DNA from: an uncultured Microscilla sp.
GTDB taxonomy: Bacteria > Bacteroidota > Bacteroidia > Cytophagales > Microscillaceae
Reading direction: 5' to 3'
Assembly: GCF_947493425.1 (NCBI RefSeq)
Contig: NZ_CANLRP010000041.1
Coordinates: 1-51,784, forward strand
DNA length: 51,784 nucleotides
Under the pieces are notes generated by a model, which worked only from the letters and a program-made list of their open reading frames with translations, ran no database searches and was not told the DNA's origin. The position numbers were made by a program, and so were the translations under genes. Shown here piece after piece: positions 33,060 to 43,200 of this stretch; position 1 is the first letter of the stretch, and each line of letters begins with the position of its first letter.

Positions 33060-33965
33060 GTGAAAAAAAACTTGACAGGATTTGTTGTATACCTTTGCCT
33101 TTTGTCTTGGTTTACAGGCTGTGGTAACGCTCAAAAAAATACAGCAAAGGCCGCTTTTTTAGCCGAGCCTGCGGCAATGAAGCAATCACAAATTACCACA
33201 CCTAAAACTAAAGTGTACCCTATGCTAGACAGCGTTGTTACCCTCACTATTGGTGGGCATAAACTAGACATACGCAGCCCAAAAGGGGAGGTAAAAGGAA
33301 ATATTGTAGTATTGCCAGGCTGGAACTTCCCTAAAGAAGATTGGTGTAACAAATCGTCTTTGTGTAAAAAAGCGCTCGAACAAGGGTTTAGGCTAGTTTT
33401 GCCCGAAATGAGTAAAAGCGTGTATTCAGCAAAATTTTATCCGCAAACCCTTCCAGGTTGGAAGAAATACCCTGACCTCAACTGGGTAGTCAAACAAATG
33501 CTTCCGAGTTTACAAAAAGACTATGGTATATTGCTTACTTCACAAAAAAACTTCTTATTGGGGTTGTCTACTGGCGGGCGTGGGGTAGTAGCTATAGGCA
33601 TGGCAGCACCAGCGTTGTTTGTAGCAGGTGCGGCACTTTCGGGTGACTATGACCCTACCAAAATGACTACTGATCGTTTGATGATTGGGTATTTGGGTAG
33701 CTATGGGCAGTTTCCGGCACGTTGGAAAACAGGGACAGAAAACCTGGTGTACCACGCCAAAAAACTAAAAATGGGTTTATACATAGGCCATGGCAAGCAA
33801 GATCGTATTGTGCCTTTTGCTCAATCTTTGTTGTTATACAATGCCCTAAAAAACGTAAACCCTGACCTTAAAGTGAAATATCATTGGACTAAAGCAGGAC
33901 ATAATTATAAATATTGGGACTCAGAAGTAGACAATATGCTGGCTTTTTTTGGGGAGTTTTTGTGA
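33060..33965 (+). CDS. Alpha/beta-hydrolase lipoprotein
   Basis: A 301-residue protein starting with GTG at 33060 (reads MKKNLTGFVVYLCLLSWFTGC), with a lipobox Cys at 21. The GLSTGGRG nucleophile elbow, the Asp of HGKQDRIV and the His of AGHNYKYW give a complete catalytic triad. The LPGW segment provides the oxyanion region. Probably an esterase or peptidase anchored in a membrane. The substrate is unknown. No known family name fits better than general alpha/beta hydrolase. Confidence 0.75.
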   Translation: MKKNLTGFVVYLCLLSWFTGCGNAQKNTAKAAFLAEPAAMKQSQITTPKTKVYPMLDSVVTLTIGGHKLDIRSPKGEVKGNIVVLPGWNFPKEDWCNKSSLCKKALEQGFRLVLPEMSKSVYSAKFYPQTLPGWKKYPDLNWVVKQMLPSLQKDYGILLTSQKNFLLGLSTGGRGVVAIGMAAPALFVAGAALSGDYDPTKMTTDRLMIGYLGSYGQFPARWKTGTENLVYHAKKLKMGLYIGHGKQDRIVPFAQSLLLYNALKNVNPDLKVKYHWTKAGHNYKYWDSEVDNMLAFFGEFL

Positions 33966-33992
33966 TAAAGGCAATGGTTGATTAATAATCCT

Positions 33993-34018
33993 TCTCTCTG
34001 GCTGATTAACCAGAGAGA
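33993..34018. terminator. Hairpin between convergent genes
   Basis: TCTCTCTGG (33993-34001) with CCAGAGAGA (34010-34018) form a perfect 9-bp stem, loop CTGATTAA. No T-run is seen, so it may be only a weak terminator for the two convergent genes. Confidence 0.55.
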
Positions 34019-34038
34019 GGGAAATGTTTAAACTATCC

Positions 34039-35076
34039 CTAGAAAGAAGGACAAGGGAAAAAGGTTTTCTTCCGCTTCTTAGATTTTTTCCAGGTATAAA
34101 TCACGCTTATTTCGTGGGCATTGTTCAACCGCACATCTTTACCATTGATACCTGCATCAAAGCTATAGCTAATGCCCCAGTTATTGAAGCCAAGCCCTGC
34201 CATGAGCACTATGGCGTCATTATTAGGCAAATCGTGCGCGTACTTTTCAAATACCCACCCCCTGTACACAACTCCGGCAATGCCTTGTACATTACTGGCT
34301 GCTTTGTGCTTATACCTAAAGGCATAACTGATAGGAAAGTGGGCATAAACACCCAGGTCCATTTGCTTAAAACTTCCTTGTTCCTTGTACAAAAAAGTCG
34401 GACTTAATGAGCTGTTAATATCGTGAAATAAGGGAATGCGTGCTCCTGCATAAATAGTGGCTCTGGTAGCCACCCTGGTGTTGAGCTGGTCTTGAGCGAA
34501 AAAGCTTTGTTCAGGACGGTTCAAGTGATTGACCGATACACCTGCCCAAAACACCTCGTTGTGTAGCAACAATCCGGCGCCTACACTAGGGTAAAATATA
34601 CTTTCGCTGATAAGTTTTTCGGAGTTATTTGGGTTGATTAAGCCTGAGTTGTCAAACTGATCTACAAATTTAAGATTGTTTTCCAGTCTCTTGTTGATCA
34701 CCCCAGCTTCCATAGCAGTGCGCAACCGCCAGGTTTTACTCAACTTGATAGCGTAGCCATATTGCAGTGCCACGTGATAAGCTACTACACCTACTTTGCC
34801 CTGTTGGTCACGTAGTATAAAACCACCTACATTGCTTCCACCTTTGCCAAAATTATGGTCGAGAGATACCAGCGTAGTATTCATTCCGCTTGATACCTCC
34901 GCCCATTGTGCACGACTAGTCATAGCAAACCGAGTACCCGCAGTACCTACCGACGCAGGGTTGTGGTACAAAGGAACATTATAAAACTGTGAAAACTGGG
35001 GGTCGGTTTGTGCTTGTGCGACCATGTACAGGCACATAAACAAGCACATGAATATATTGTATTTAATTAACTTCAT
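34039..35076 (-). CDS. PorP/SprF family type IX secretion protein
   Basis: A 345-residue protein (ATG 35076) with a signal peptide ending AQAQ and the family hallmark QTDPQFSQFYNVPLYHNPASVGT right after it, then YGxxxR... and VGGFI segments. Members are outer-membrane beta-barrels that help transport or anchor surface proteins with a CHU_C domain; each often sits beside its client. That is the case here: it lies 357 bp downstream of the CHU_C protein gene on the same strand. The partnership is inference from position and family. Confidence 0.85.
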   Translation of the reverse strand: MKLIKYNIFMCLFMCLYMVAQAQTDPQFSQFYNVPLYHNPASVGTAGTRFAMTSRAQWAEVSSGMNTTLVSLDHNFGKGGSNVGGFILRDQQGKVGVVAYHVALQYGYAIKLSKTWRLRTAMEAGVINKRLENNLKFVDQFDNSGLINPNNSEKLISESIFYPSVGAGLLLHNEVFWAGVSVNHLNRPEQSFFAQDQLNTRVATRATIYAGARIPLFHDINSSLSPTFLYKEQGSFKQMDLGVYAHFPISYAFRYKHKAASNVQGIAGVVYRGWVFEKYAHDLPNNDAIVLMAGLGFNNWGISYSFDAGINGKDVRLNNAHEISVIYTWKKSKKRKKTFFPCPSF

Positions 35077-35433
35077 GGGGGGATAATTCTTTAGCTTTGT
35101 CTGTAATACAGGCTGTCTCATTACTTAAACGTTGCCAAATTTTATTCAGAAAAAACGTTTGTTAAGAAATTCTATATCTGGCAGATTTCAAAAATCTTCC
35201 AGTTATGGTTAGTATTTAGAATAATATCCTTCTAAAATTTCTTATGAGATAGCCACAAGTAACTTATAGTATAGTATTGAGTGTTGTTTTATGCACAAAG
35301 GCTTGTATTAAATAATACCAATCCAGTCTGATCACTTACTTGTTGATATGATAAATATACACCTGTATAACAATTTATTTATTGCTTTGTGGATTGGTAT
35401 ATGTATTTTGAAAGCCTTGGTACTTAGCAAGTG

Positions 35434-38400
35434 TTATTTTACCAAATGGACCATGGCTTGTTTTTCTTTGTTTTTACCATTGATGCCCCGATACACTACT
35501 TTACACCTAAATACACCTGCATTGGCAACCTGCCCTTTTACGGCACCATTCCAGGTACTGTCTAACTTATTGGAGTGAAAAATTAAAGTACCCCAACGGT
35601 TGTAGATCATAATATCGATGTGCTCAATGTAGCGCCCAAACACTTTGAAAAAGTCATTATTTCCATCACCATTGGGTGAAAAAGCCTCAGGGATATACAC
35701 GACAGGATCGCAAAGTGCTGTTACCTTGATGCTATCCGTACGCTCACAACCGTGTACATTTTGAGTAGTTACTGTATACAGTCCTTCTTTTGTAACGGTC
35801 ACATATCTTGAGGTTTCGCCTGTGTTCCAGGTATAATGATGATTTTCGCCTCCATCTAGCTTCAAGCTACCTATATCTTCCAGGCATACCGTAGTATCTT
35901 GTTTGGTAATAGGAGCAGGCAATTCGTGCACTGTAACGGGCACTTTAGTAAGTGGTGATTCGCAGCCTTTTGCATCTACTATATTTACATAATACTGAGT
36001 AGATGTGGTCAATACTGGAGTTTGATATAGGCTATCTGTTACTCCATTAATGGGTGATGTTTTAAGCGAGTCATTATACCAGCGATATTCACCATTATTT
36101 GCCCCACTTACTTGTAAAGTAACACTATAGCCTGTACATCCTTCACTAGCAATTATGCGAGGAGCATGGGGCAGTGGGTTGACGATTGCCTGGACTAAAG
36201 TGCGAGGACTTTCACAACCGTTAACACCTACCTGTGATACATAAAAGTTGGTGGTACTTGTCAGCAAGTCAGTAGTATAAGTTTTCTCTGTGCCAGCCCT
36301 AAAGGGAGCAGTACTGGTGCTGTCAGTATACCACCTGTATTCATAAGTATTGTTTTCATTAATGGTAAAGGTGATTTTACCACTTCCACATACTTCTTGA
36401 TTACTACTCACTACAGGAGCACCCGGAGTAGGTTTTACATCCGCTATTACTGCAGTCATTGAGCTCACACAACCGCTATTGCTTACAGCTGCCACATAGT
36501 ATGTCGTGTTTTGATCAATGGGAGGGGTATTAAATGTGGTAGAGTTTGCCCCAGAAATAGAGTCAGCAGTATTGGTAGAGGTATACCAACGGTAAATGCC
36601 ACTAGTACTGCCACTTGCTTGTAATAATATGCTATAGCCTGCACAGCCTTTGCCAGGAATAACTAAGGGAGCCGGAGGTAAAGGGTTTACTGTTATGAGC
36701 ACCTCGGTACGGCTACTTTCGCAGCCAGCGGCTGAGGTTTGCGATACATAATATTTGGTGTTAGCAGTAAGTATCCCACTCGTAAACGTTTTAGCCCCTG
36801 AAGACTGAAAAGCAGTGCCTCCCATTGCCATAGTATACCAGTTAAAAGTATTCGTATTGGTTTCGTTGATGGTGACGGTGGCGGTTTCTCCACTACAAAT
36901 GCTCATGCCTGGTACTTTTGGGGCGGCTGGAGGTGCCTCCACTTGTGCTACTACTGAGTCAAGTAGGCTGGTACATCCTTCGACACTTTCGGCAGTTATG
37001 TAAAAGGTGGTGTTGGTAGCCAAAGGTGGTGTAAGATAAGTACTATCAATAGCTCCAGCGATGATATCTACGGGGTTTTTGGAGGTATACCATTTATATT
37101 TGCCTTGTACTCCTCCGCTTACCTTCAATAATATTTGTTCGCCAATACAGCCTTTATTACCAATGACTTTTATCACTGGCAAGGGATGCACTTGCCCAGT
37201 AATTTTGGTGCGGGCACTTTCGCAACCATTGACCGCGCTTACCTGCGACACATAAAAAGTGGTATCTTTGCTAAGTACCCCAGTAGTAAAAGTCTTGTTA
37301 GTGGATGCTTGGAAGGCAGTACCCCCTATGCTATCCTTATACCAGTGGTAAGTATTGGCGTTGGTTTCGTCTACTGTAAAAGTAATAGTACCTTGCACAC
37401 ATACATCAGTTACTATCATTTTGGGTGGTAACGGTGTAGACAACACTACAGTACTCATGGCTACTTTATCACTTTCACACCCATAATCATCTACTGCTGC
37501 TACATAATAAGTGACACTGTTGGTGGCAAACGGAGGATTGTAAATATTGGTCACTTCCCCGCGAATAGAATCTGCCGAATTGGTAGATGTAAACCATTTA
37601 TACCTGCCATTGGCACTGCCACTGGCTTCTAGCTGTAGGTTTGCTCCACAAGCAGGTGTCACAGGCACGGGTATGGGTTCGGGTACTTTGGGCGATTTGG
37701 GCGGAATCACTACTGAAGCTTGAGTCTGGCAACCACTTACAGACTTAAGCGTCACGGTGTAAGTATCACCAGGGGTAGGGTTAGTGACAAACACGCTTTG
37801 TCCGGTTTGCCCATCCGACCAGTTATATTCGTCATAGCCTATAGGTGCCGAAAGCGTGACTCCATTGACATTGAAACAATAACCACTGACTGACACCGAC
37901 TGAAGCGAACATCCAGTAGTAAGGTAGCAATAGCCAAAGTGCCCACCCAACGTACAGTCATTAGTAGTAAACTTGATTGTGATTTTTTGTCCAATGTAGG
38001 GCATCAGGTCTACCGCTACGGTTGTCCAGTCTTTGTAGCGAATGCGCCCTTTAGACTGAAAACCTGGAATATTGCCCCCTGACACGAATTTAACCGAGCT
38101 ACACGGAATAGGTTGCCCCGCAGCATCAAACATGTTAAACTCCAGCCCTGGTTGTTGGTGGGGTTGGTGGTTGGGATCTTCCAGTACTACGGCATATTGA
38201 TATTGAAAAGTTGACTGAGCGGCAGTTACTGTAAAAGTAATTTCCATTGATTCAGCCTTTCTGTTTGAGGCGTCATTGCCTAACCTTACTGAGTGCGTTG
38301 CACCCGCAGGTACAGTCGGGATTCCCACTAAAGGGTCTACTCCTGGAGTCATGATAGTATGGCGGCCATTTACCAAACCAGTGTTTGGCAAAGTGATCAC

Positions 38401-38556
38401 TCCACTACCGTCAATGCTTCCAGTTTGGCCAGTCCATGCACCAAAAGTTCCACTCTCGAAACTAATATCAGTACAGCTCACATTTTGTGCTTGAGCATAC
38501 GAGGTCAGCAGCCCGCTTATGATTAAAATTAAGCAGGCGATTATGTATTTTCTCAT
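35434..38556 (-). CDS. Large surface protein with CHU_C (T9SS type B) end
   Basis: A 1040-residue protein with a signal peptide (1-23). The first ~230 residues form a lectin-like/jelly-roll region. Then seven Ig-like modules alternate between two types: A, with LQxSGSxxGxYxWYTS and YYVAAV, and B, with ITFTINExNxxxYxWY and YYVSQVxxxGCES, as A-B-A-B-A-B-A. A short Ig-like module and the C-terminal domain follow (~950-1040): PEAFSPNGDGNNDFF, IYNRWGTLIFHS and WNG, the type B sorting signal of the type IX secretion system. Probably a cell-surface adhesin or gliding protein. The regular alternation points to growth by duplication of a ~165-residue A+B unit. Confidence 0.88.
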   Translation of the reverse strand: MRKYIIACLILIISGLLTSYAQAQNVSCTDISFESGTFGAWTGQTGSIDGSGVITLPNTGLVNGRHTIMTPGVDPLVGIPTVPAGATHSVRLGNDASNRKAESMEITFTVTAAQSTFQYQYAVVLEDPNHQPHQQPGLEFNMFDAAGQPIPCSSVKFVSGGNIPGFQSKGRIRYKDWTTVAVDLMPYIGQKITIKFTTNDCTLGGHFGYCYLTTGCSLQSVSVSGYCFNVNGVTLSAPIGYDEYNWSDGQTGQSVFVTNPTPGDTYTVTLKSVSGCQTQASVVIPPKSPKVPEPIPVPVTPACGANLQLEASGSANGRYKWFTSTNSADSIRGEVTNIYNPPFATNSVTYYVAAVDDYGCESDKVAMSTVVLSTPLPPKMIVTDVCVQGTITFTVDETNANTYHWYKDSIGGTAFQASTNKTFTTGVLSKDTTFYVSQVSAVNGCESARTKITGQVHPLPVIKVIGNKGCIGEQILLKVSGGVQGKYKWYTSKNPVDIIAGAIDSTYLTPPLATNTTFYITAESVEGCTSLLDSVVAQVEAPPAAPKVPGMSICSGETATVTINETNTNTFNWYTMAMGGTAFQSSGAKTFTSGILTANTKYYVSQTSAAGCESSRTEVLITVNPLPPAPLVIPGKGCAGYSILLQASGSTSGIYRWYTSTNTADSISGANSTTFNTPPIDQNTTYYVAAVSNSGCVSSMTAVIADVKPTPGAPVVSSNQEVCGSGKITFTINENNTYEYRWYTDSTSTAPFRAGTEKTYTTDLLTSTTNFYVSQVGVNGCESPRTLVQAIVNPLPHAPRIIASEGCTGYSVTLQVSGANNGEYRWYNDSLKTSPINGVTDSLYQTPVLTTSTQYYVNIVDAKGCESPLTKVPVTVHELPAPITKQDTTVCLEDIGSLKLDGGENHHYTWNTGETSRYVTVTKEGLYTVTTQNVHGCERTDSIKVTALCDPVVYIPEAFSPNGDGNNDFFKVFGRYIEHIDIMIYNRWGTLIFHSNKLDSTWNGAVKGQVANAGVFRCKVVYRGINGKNKEKQAMVHLVK

Positions 38557-39296
38557 TGATGTATAGTATATAAAGAAGGGCTGCTGAGCCTAGATATTTA
38601 ATTGAGTAATAGAATGTTGATGTGGGACTTGCCAACAGGCAATAGAATAGAAGGCATCACCCAGTATATTGCTAGGTAATGCAAAAGTATATTTTGCTAA
38701 TTCCATATTTTATAAAATTTTGTGGCGTGAAATAATATGTAAAGTAAGAGAGTTGTCAGAAGGTAAAAAAGTGTCTTTTTGTAAAAAACTTACAAATGTT
38801 AGAACTTTTTTTGTTTAGACGTTACAATTGAATGTTAATTTTGTGTAGGTTTTGGTTAAAATAATACTATAAAAGCGGAGCTAATTTTTGAATAATATGG
38901 GGGGAACTGTGTAGCATCAATCTCTCAGGTAAATAGCCAATTATTGGGCTTATATTGTGTTGGTAATCTGTAAACCTAGATAAGCCCCTGTTTTTGTGTT
39001 GTAAAAGTTCACTAATGTATTTTGCCTCTTCAGAACTTATCTTTTGGGGGTAAAGTGGGATACATCTAAGTGCACACTAGACTACACAAGTGTAAAAATG
39101 TGTAGGAGTTAGCACCTTGTTTTTTGAAGTAAACCTTGTATAAACTTAGGTCGCAGGCGATGGTTTTTATCGATTTTGAACCTTTATATTACAACTTTTT
39201 GTGTAAGTAAGCCTGGTAGTAGTATGATTACGATGGCATTTTTAACCACTTAACTTAACATAATGCATAGTTATAAGGCTTGTTGATCAAAGTAAT
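38557..39296. other. 740-bp gap without a gene
   Basis: AT-rich, with no acceptable frame. A minus-strand -7-like element (CAAAAGTA at 38676-38683 on the plus strand, reading TACTTTTG on the other) could drive the CHU_C gene; no -33 partner is seen. The rest (38700-39296) shows nothing I can name. Confidence 0.5.
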
Positions 39297-40169
39297 TTAC
39301 CTAAACTCTAGCGTTGTTACCAGCCCTTCAGTGACTTGTTGAACCTCTACCCAAGCAATTTTGTCAAAAGAGCTATGTATTAGAGCCAATGATGTTTCAT
39401 CGGTTTTGCTTAACCCAGTAAGCATTGTCAACGCCATCATCAATTTTATTGAGGGTTGGTATACTTTTAAGCCAAACTTTACCACACCCTGAGGGGTGAG
39501 CCATAGCGAAAGAGCCAATTGGATAGTATTGTAATGCTCTAGTATTTCTTGTAGATAAGTAGGAAAGGCGTTAACCTTATATAAGTCTGCCAAAGCAAGT
39601 GCGTGGTGATACTGGGTAGTAAGTGTTTGTGTAACGTCAAACAAGAGTTCTATTTGTTGAATACCTGCTCCAGAAAAATCTTCTCCGTATTGGGTGCACT
39701 TAAACGCTGGGTGGTATTGTGTCCACCTATAAAACAATCGTCGGTTGAGGCTGTCTTCATCAAATGTGGCAAGTATTTCGGTTGCAGTTAAATTTACGGG
39801 AACATACCACCCAGCATTTGCTCCCAGGGTGTTTAGCTCTATCCAACTCCCCAGTGTGTTGGGTTGCCAGCGTTCACCCAGCGTTTCTAGTCGTTGCAAG
39901 TGAGTCATTGCTATCCCTAGCTCTTGGTGATAATAATTGGCGTGACTTTCTAACACCTCCACTGTTTTTCCCTGAGTACTGAAAGTAAGACAGTTACGTT
40001 GCTGAGTTATGGCTGCACTAAATAAAGCAGGGGGTACATTCAGGTATTGCCACCATTTTTTTAACAAGGCAATGTTGGTGTTGTTTTGTAGTGGGGTGTT
40101 GCCAAGCATCCATTGCATTTTTTGATCAAACTGAAGTGTAAGGTTTTTTGAAGAATTTTTAGAAAACAT
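39297..40169 (-). CDS. Unknown partner protein (290 residues)
   Basis: No signal peptide or membrane segment; rich in Leu, Thr and Gln with many helical stretches, and a central block GSWIELNTLGANAGWYVPVNLTA. I do not recognise a family. It starts 36 bp after the stop of the giant gene and on the same strand, so they are likely co-transcribed. A gene in that place might be an immunity protein, a chaperone or a loader for the giant protein; sequence gives no proof. Confidence 0.65.
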   Translation of the reverse strand: MFSKNSSKNLTLQFDQKMQWMLGNTPLQNNTNIALLKKWWQYLNVPPALFSAAITQQRNCLTFSTQGKTVEVLESHANYYHQELGIAMTHLQRLETLGERWQPNTLGSWIELNTLGANAGWYVPVNLTATEILATFDEDSLNRRLFYRWTQYHPAFKCTQYGEDFSGAGIQQIELLFDVTQTLTTQYHHALALADLYKVNAFPTYLQEILEHYNTIQLALSLWLTPQGVVKFGLKVYQPSIKLMMALTMLTGLSKTDETSLALIHSSFDKIAWVEVQQVTEGLVTTLEFR

Positions 40170-40205
40170 TAATGCGTAATAAATTGATAATGAACGAATA
40201 TACTG

Positions 40206-43200
40206 TTAGATCTCTGATAATAACTGAAAGTGATTATTACCTACTTCGACTACATTTACTACCCGACCACTGTTTGGTCCTGTACCATAAGTAAAGTTGA
40301 TTCCAGCGGGTGTCACGGTATTTGCCGAGGATTGTCGCCACCAGCGTATTTCTATGCTTTGCCCCAGTGCAGTACATATCTTATCCACAATATTGAAGTT
40401 ATTCTCCAAAAAACCTTGATGGTGCACTCCTATAGTCTGCCTTATCTGCAGAGCCTCTTGCTTGGTGAGTGTTTTGCCTATACCCGCAGCAATAGAAAAT
40501 ACCAAACAGTTATTATTATTGCCTGATACATTGGTTACCCTAAAACGACTGGGTAAATGCTCGCTGGGTGTGTCATTAGTTACTATTGAGTTAGTTTCAA
40601 ACCACGACAGTGTTTTAGCTGCCTTTTTCTTTTTAGTGGCAGTTTTTTTCTTTGAAGGAGCTTTTTTAGGTTTTGGTACAGACTGGTTTGATTTTGTGCC
40701 TTTTTTCTTTGGTTGCTTTCCAGGCAAACCAGTTGGACGATGGAGTAAAGTTTGCTCTTGGCCGTTCTCATCAGTCAAGTTTATTTTTTTGACCCCTGTT
40801 GTAGTATCCTCATTTTGATAGCCCGATAAAATATTGATGATATAGTCTATTTGCGGAGCACAGGTAGTGTTAATGGCGTTCTTTAATGCCTCTAGTTTTT
40901 TGGGGGCGTTTTGCTCTAAGTTGGATATAAGGCGATTCAAAAAAGTAAAGTCAGGGGTGTAGTCTTCTACATCTTCTTCTTTTTTCTTTCTGAGTTGGTT
41001 TTGTGCCTTATTTACTTTCATTTCTAGGTTGAGCAATGCTTCTTCTGCCTCTTCCTTATGCTTTAAGTAGTCTACCGACTCTTGAGCAGTGGGCATTTTT
41101 CGGCTTACATCGTATTTTACAATAAATGGACGAAAAGCAGGATTTTGGTTAGAAATAGCATACTCCAACATACCGGTATAATGCTTAAAGCCCAATTGTT
41201 CGTACAGTTTACGGCGCACATTCCTACGCAACTCACCTCCTCTAAAGTCATCAGCAAAATCTTGGTTAGTGTATTTTTCTTTGGGTTTGTCAGGAGCCCC
41301 AAATAACTCATCCAAGGCAGGAGCGACCCCTGTAGCTCCATCAGTCAATGATATTTTAAGCATTACTTTAGAAAACATCTCTACAATGAATGCCCGGTTG
41401 AACACATCTTTAAAATTTACTAATCCAGCCTGAGGCCCTTCCCTTACCCCTTTGTCAATGCCTCTGATTATTTCTTTGCCAATCTCTTTGTATACTTTGC
41501 GCATGCCATACTCCCCGGCTTTTTTGCCCAATAGTTCCATTCGTTTTTCAGGGTTGCCAGTAAACCTGTCAAAAAAAGAGGCGTCATTGTCCACGTTTGC
41601 CGACTCCAGTGCATCAATACTCTCGCTGCCTAACCAACTCATGTTTTCAAAAATGGCTTTGAGTTCAAAACCACCCATGAGCATTCCCGACAAAAGCGCT
41701 CCCTTGACACCCGCCCAGGCAGTTTCACCAAAAGCGCCCCCTATGCTGTGTTTATAAGGATCAAGTGCCGAATTAAGCAAAGTAATGGCCATTCCTTGCC
41801 CGATAAAAAATGCCGAAACCACCAGCTTAGCTGCTAAGGCACTGCCTATGCCTAGCCCGGCGCCAAAAGGTACAAAAGCTGCTGTAGATAACATCCAAAG
41901 CATCTTGCCAATGTTTTTTCGATACTTGGCTGCTTGTTTTTCATAGCCTTCCTGACGTTCTTCTACATCGTCGAAATACGTGTCATAAAAGAACCCCTTA
42001 TTTTCGCCAATGGTTGAGTGCACCTTGCCCTCATCACGAGCACTGTCCAGCTCGCGCATGGCACTTACCAAACGAGCGGCTCCTTCTTTACGTTCGGTAC
42101 TTTTCACTGTGAGGGCTTTCCATTGGGTAGTCATAGAGCCCCCTGTCAAAAATTTCTCTTTTTCTTGCGAAGCAAGGTATTTATACACTTCAGTCAAGGT
42201 CACCATGTCGCCCGATTGGTAGCCTTTTTCTTTCAAAGCATCAAAAAAACTTTTATCAAACTCTGCCGAATTGCTTAGGTGCAATAGTAGATTACGCACC
42301 ATGTCCAGGTATGCTCCATCGTTCGGAAAAGCATTCTTAAGCTGGTTCAACCGATCTTGGCGGGGCATAGGTACGCACTCATTTCTAATGGTAATGTTCA
42401 ATTCATTGTATGCTTGTTCCAGCGTATTTATTCGGTTTTCATTGGGCTTTTTTTGTCGTTTCTCAGCCTTTATATCTTCCTTCAACTTTGTCCGGCGATC
42501 AATTTTGTCGCTGTGTGCTTTTACATTAGTCCATTCTTCCAGCAGTACCCTGCCGTTGAGATTGGCGAAAGCGGCACTTGCCCCACTTTTATCTCGCCCT
42601 GAGGCAGGCCTAAACCAGCGATAATTGCTTTTAAGAATTTCGTTGATTAGATCAAAATCGTGCCCATACATACTAGTGACAGTGTTCACATTACGTGAGG
42701 AACTTTCTCGGCGGTAGTTAAATTTAGTTAACTTTTCAAACTTTCGGTAAGCCTTAAAATCACTGTGTAATAAACTGCTGTATACCTCTACAAAGAAAAT
42801 ATTTTTGCGTTGCTGGAGCGAGCGGGCGTAGGTTGGGTAAGAATGTTCGTCTTTCCTGAAGTTAGGATTACGCCATTTGGTAAGGTTTGCGTTGAAGTGT
42901 GCCCTTGACATCACAAATTCATCACCTTTTTGCCATATATCAAGCGCTGCTTGTAATGCCTTGTTATAGTCGTTGGTATTTTTTATTATTTGGGCAAACC
43001 GGGCGGCATACGTTTTAACTTTTGCCCGGTACGCTTTATAAGACAGTTCTTTGACCCCTCCCAGGTTATCCAGGTCGCTTTGTTGGTCACGTCGCTCTGT
43101 TTGTGCTTTGCCTATATCATCATTTACATCCTTAGACTCCACATAGTCGAGGTGATAACGTTTGTAATCACTATCTGGCAAACGGTTTTCTTCACGGTTG

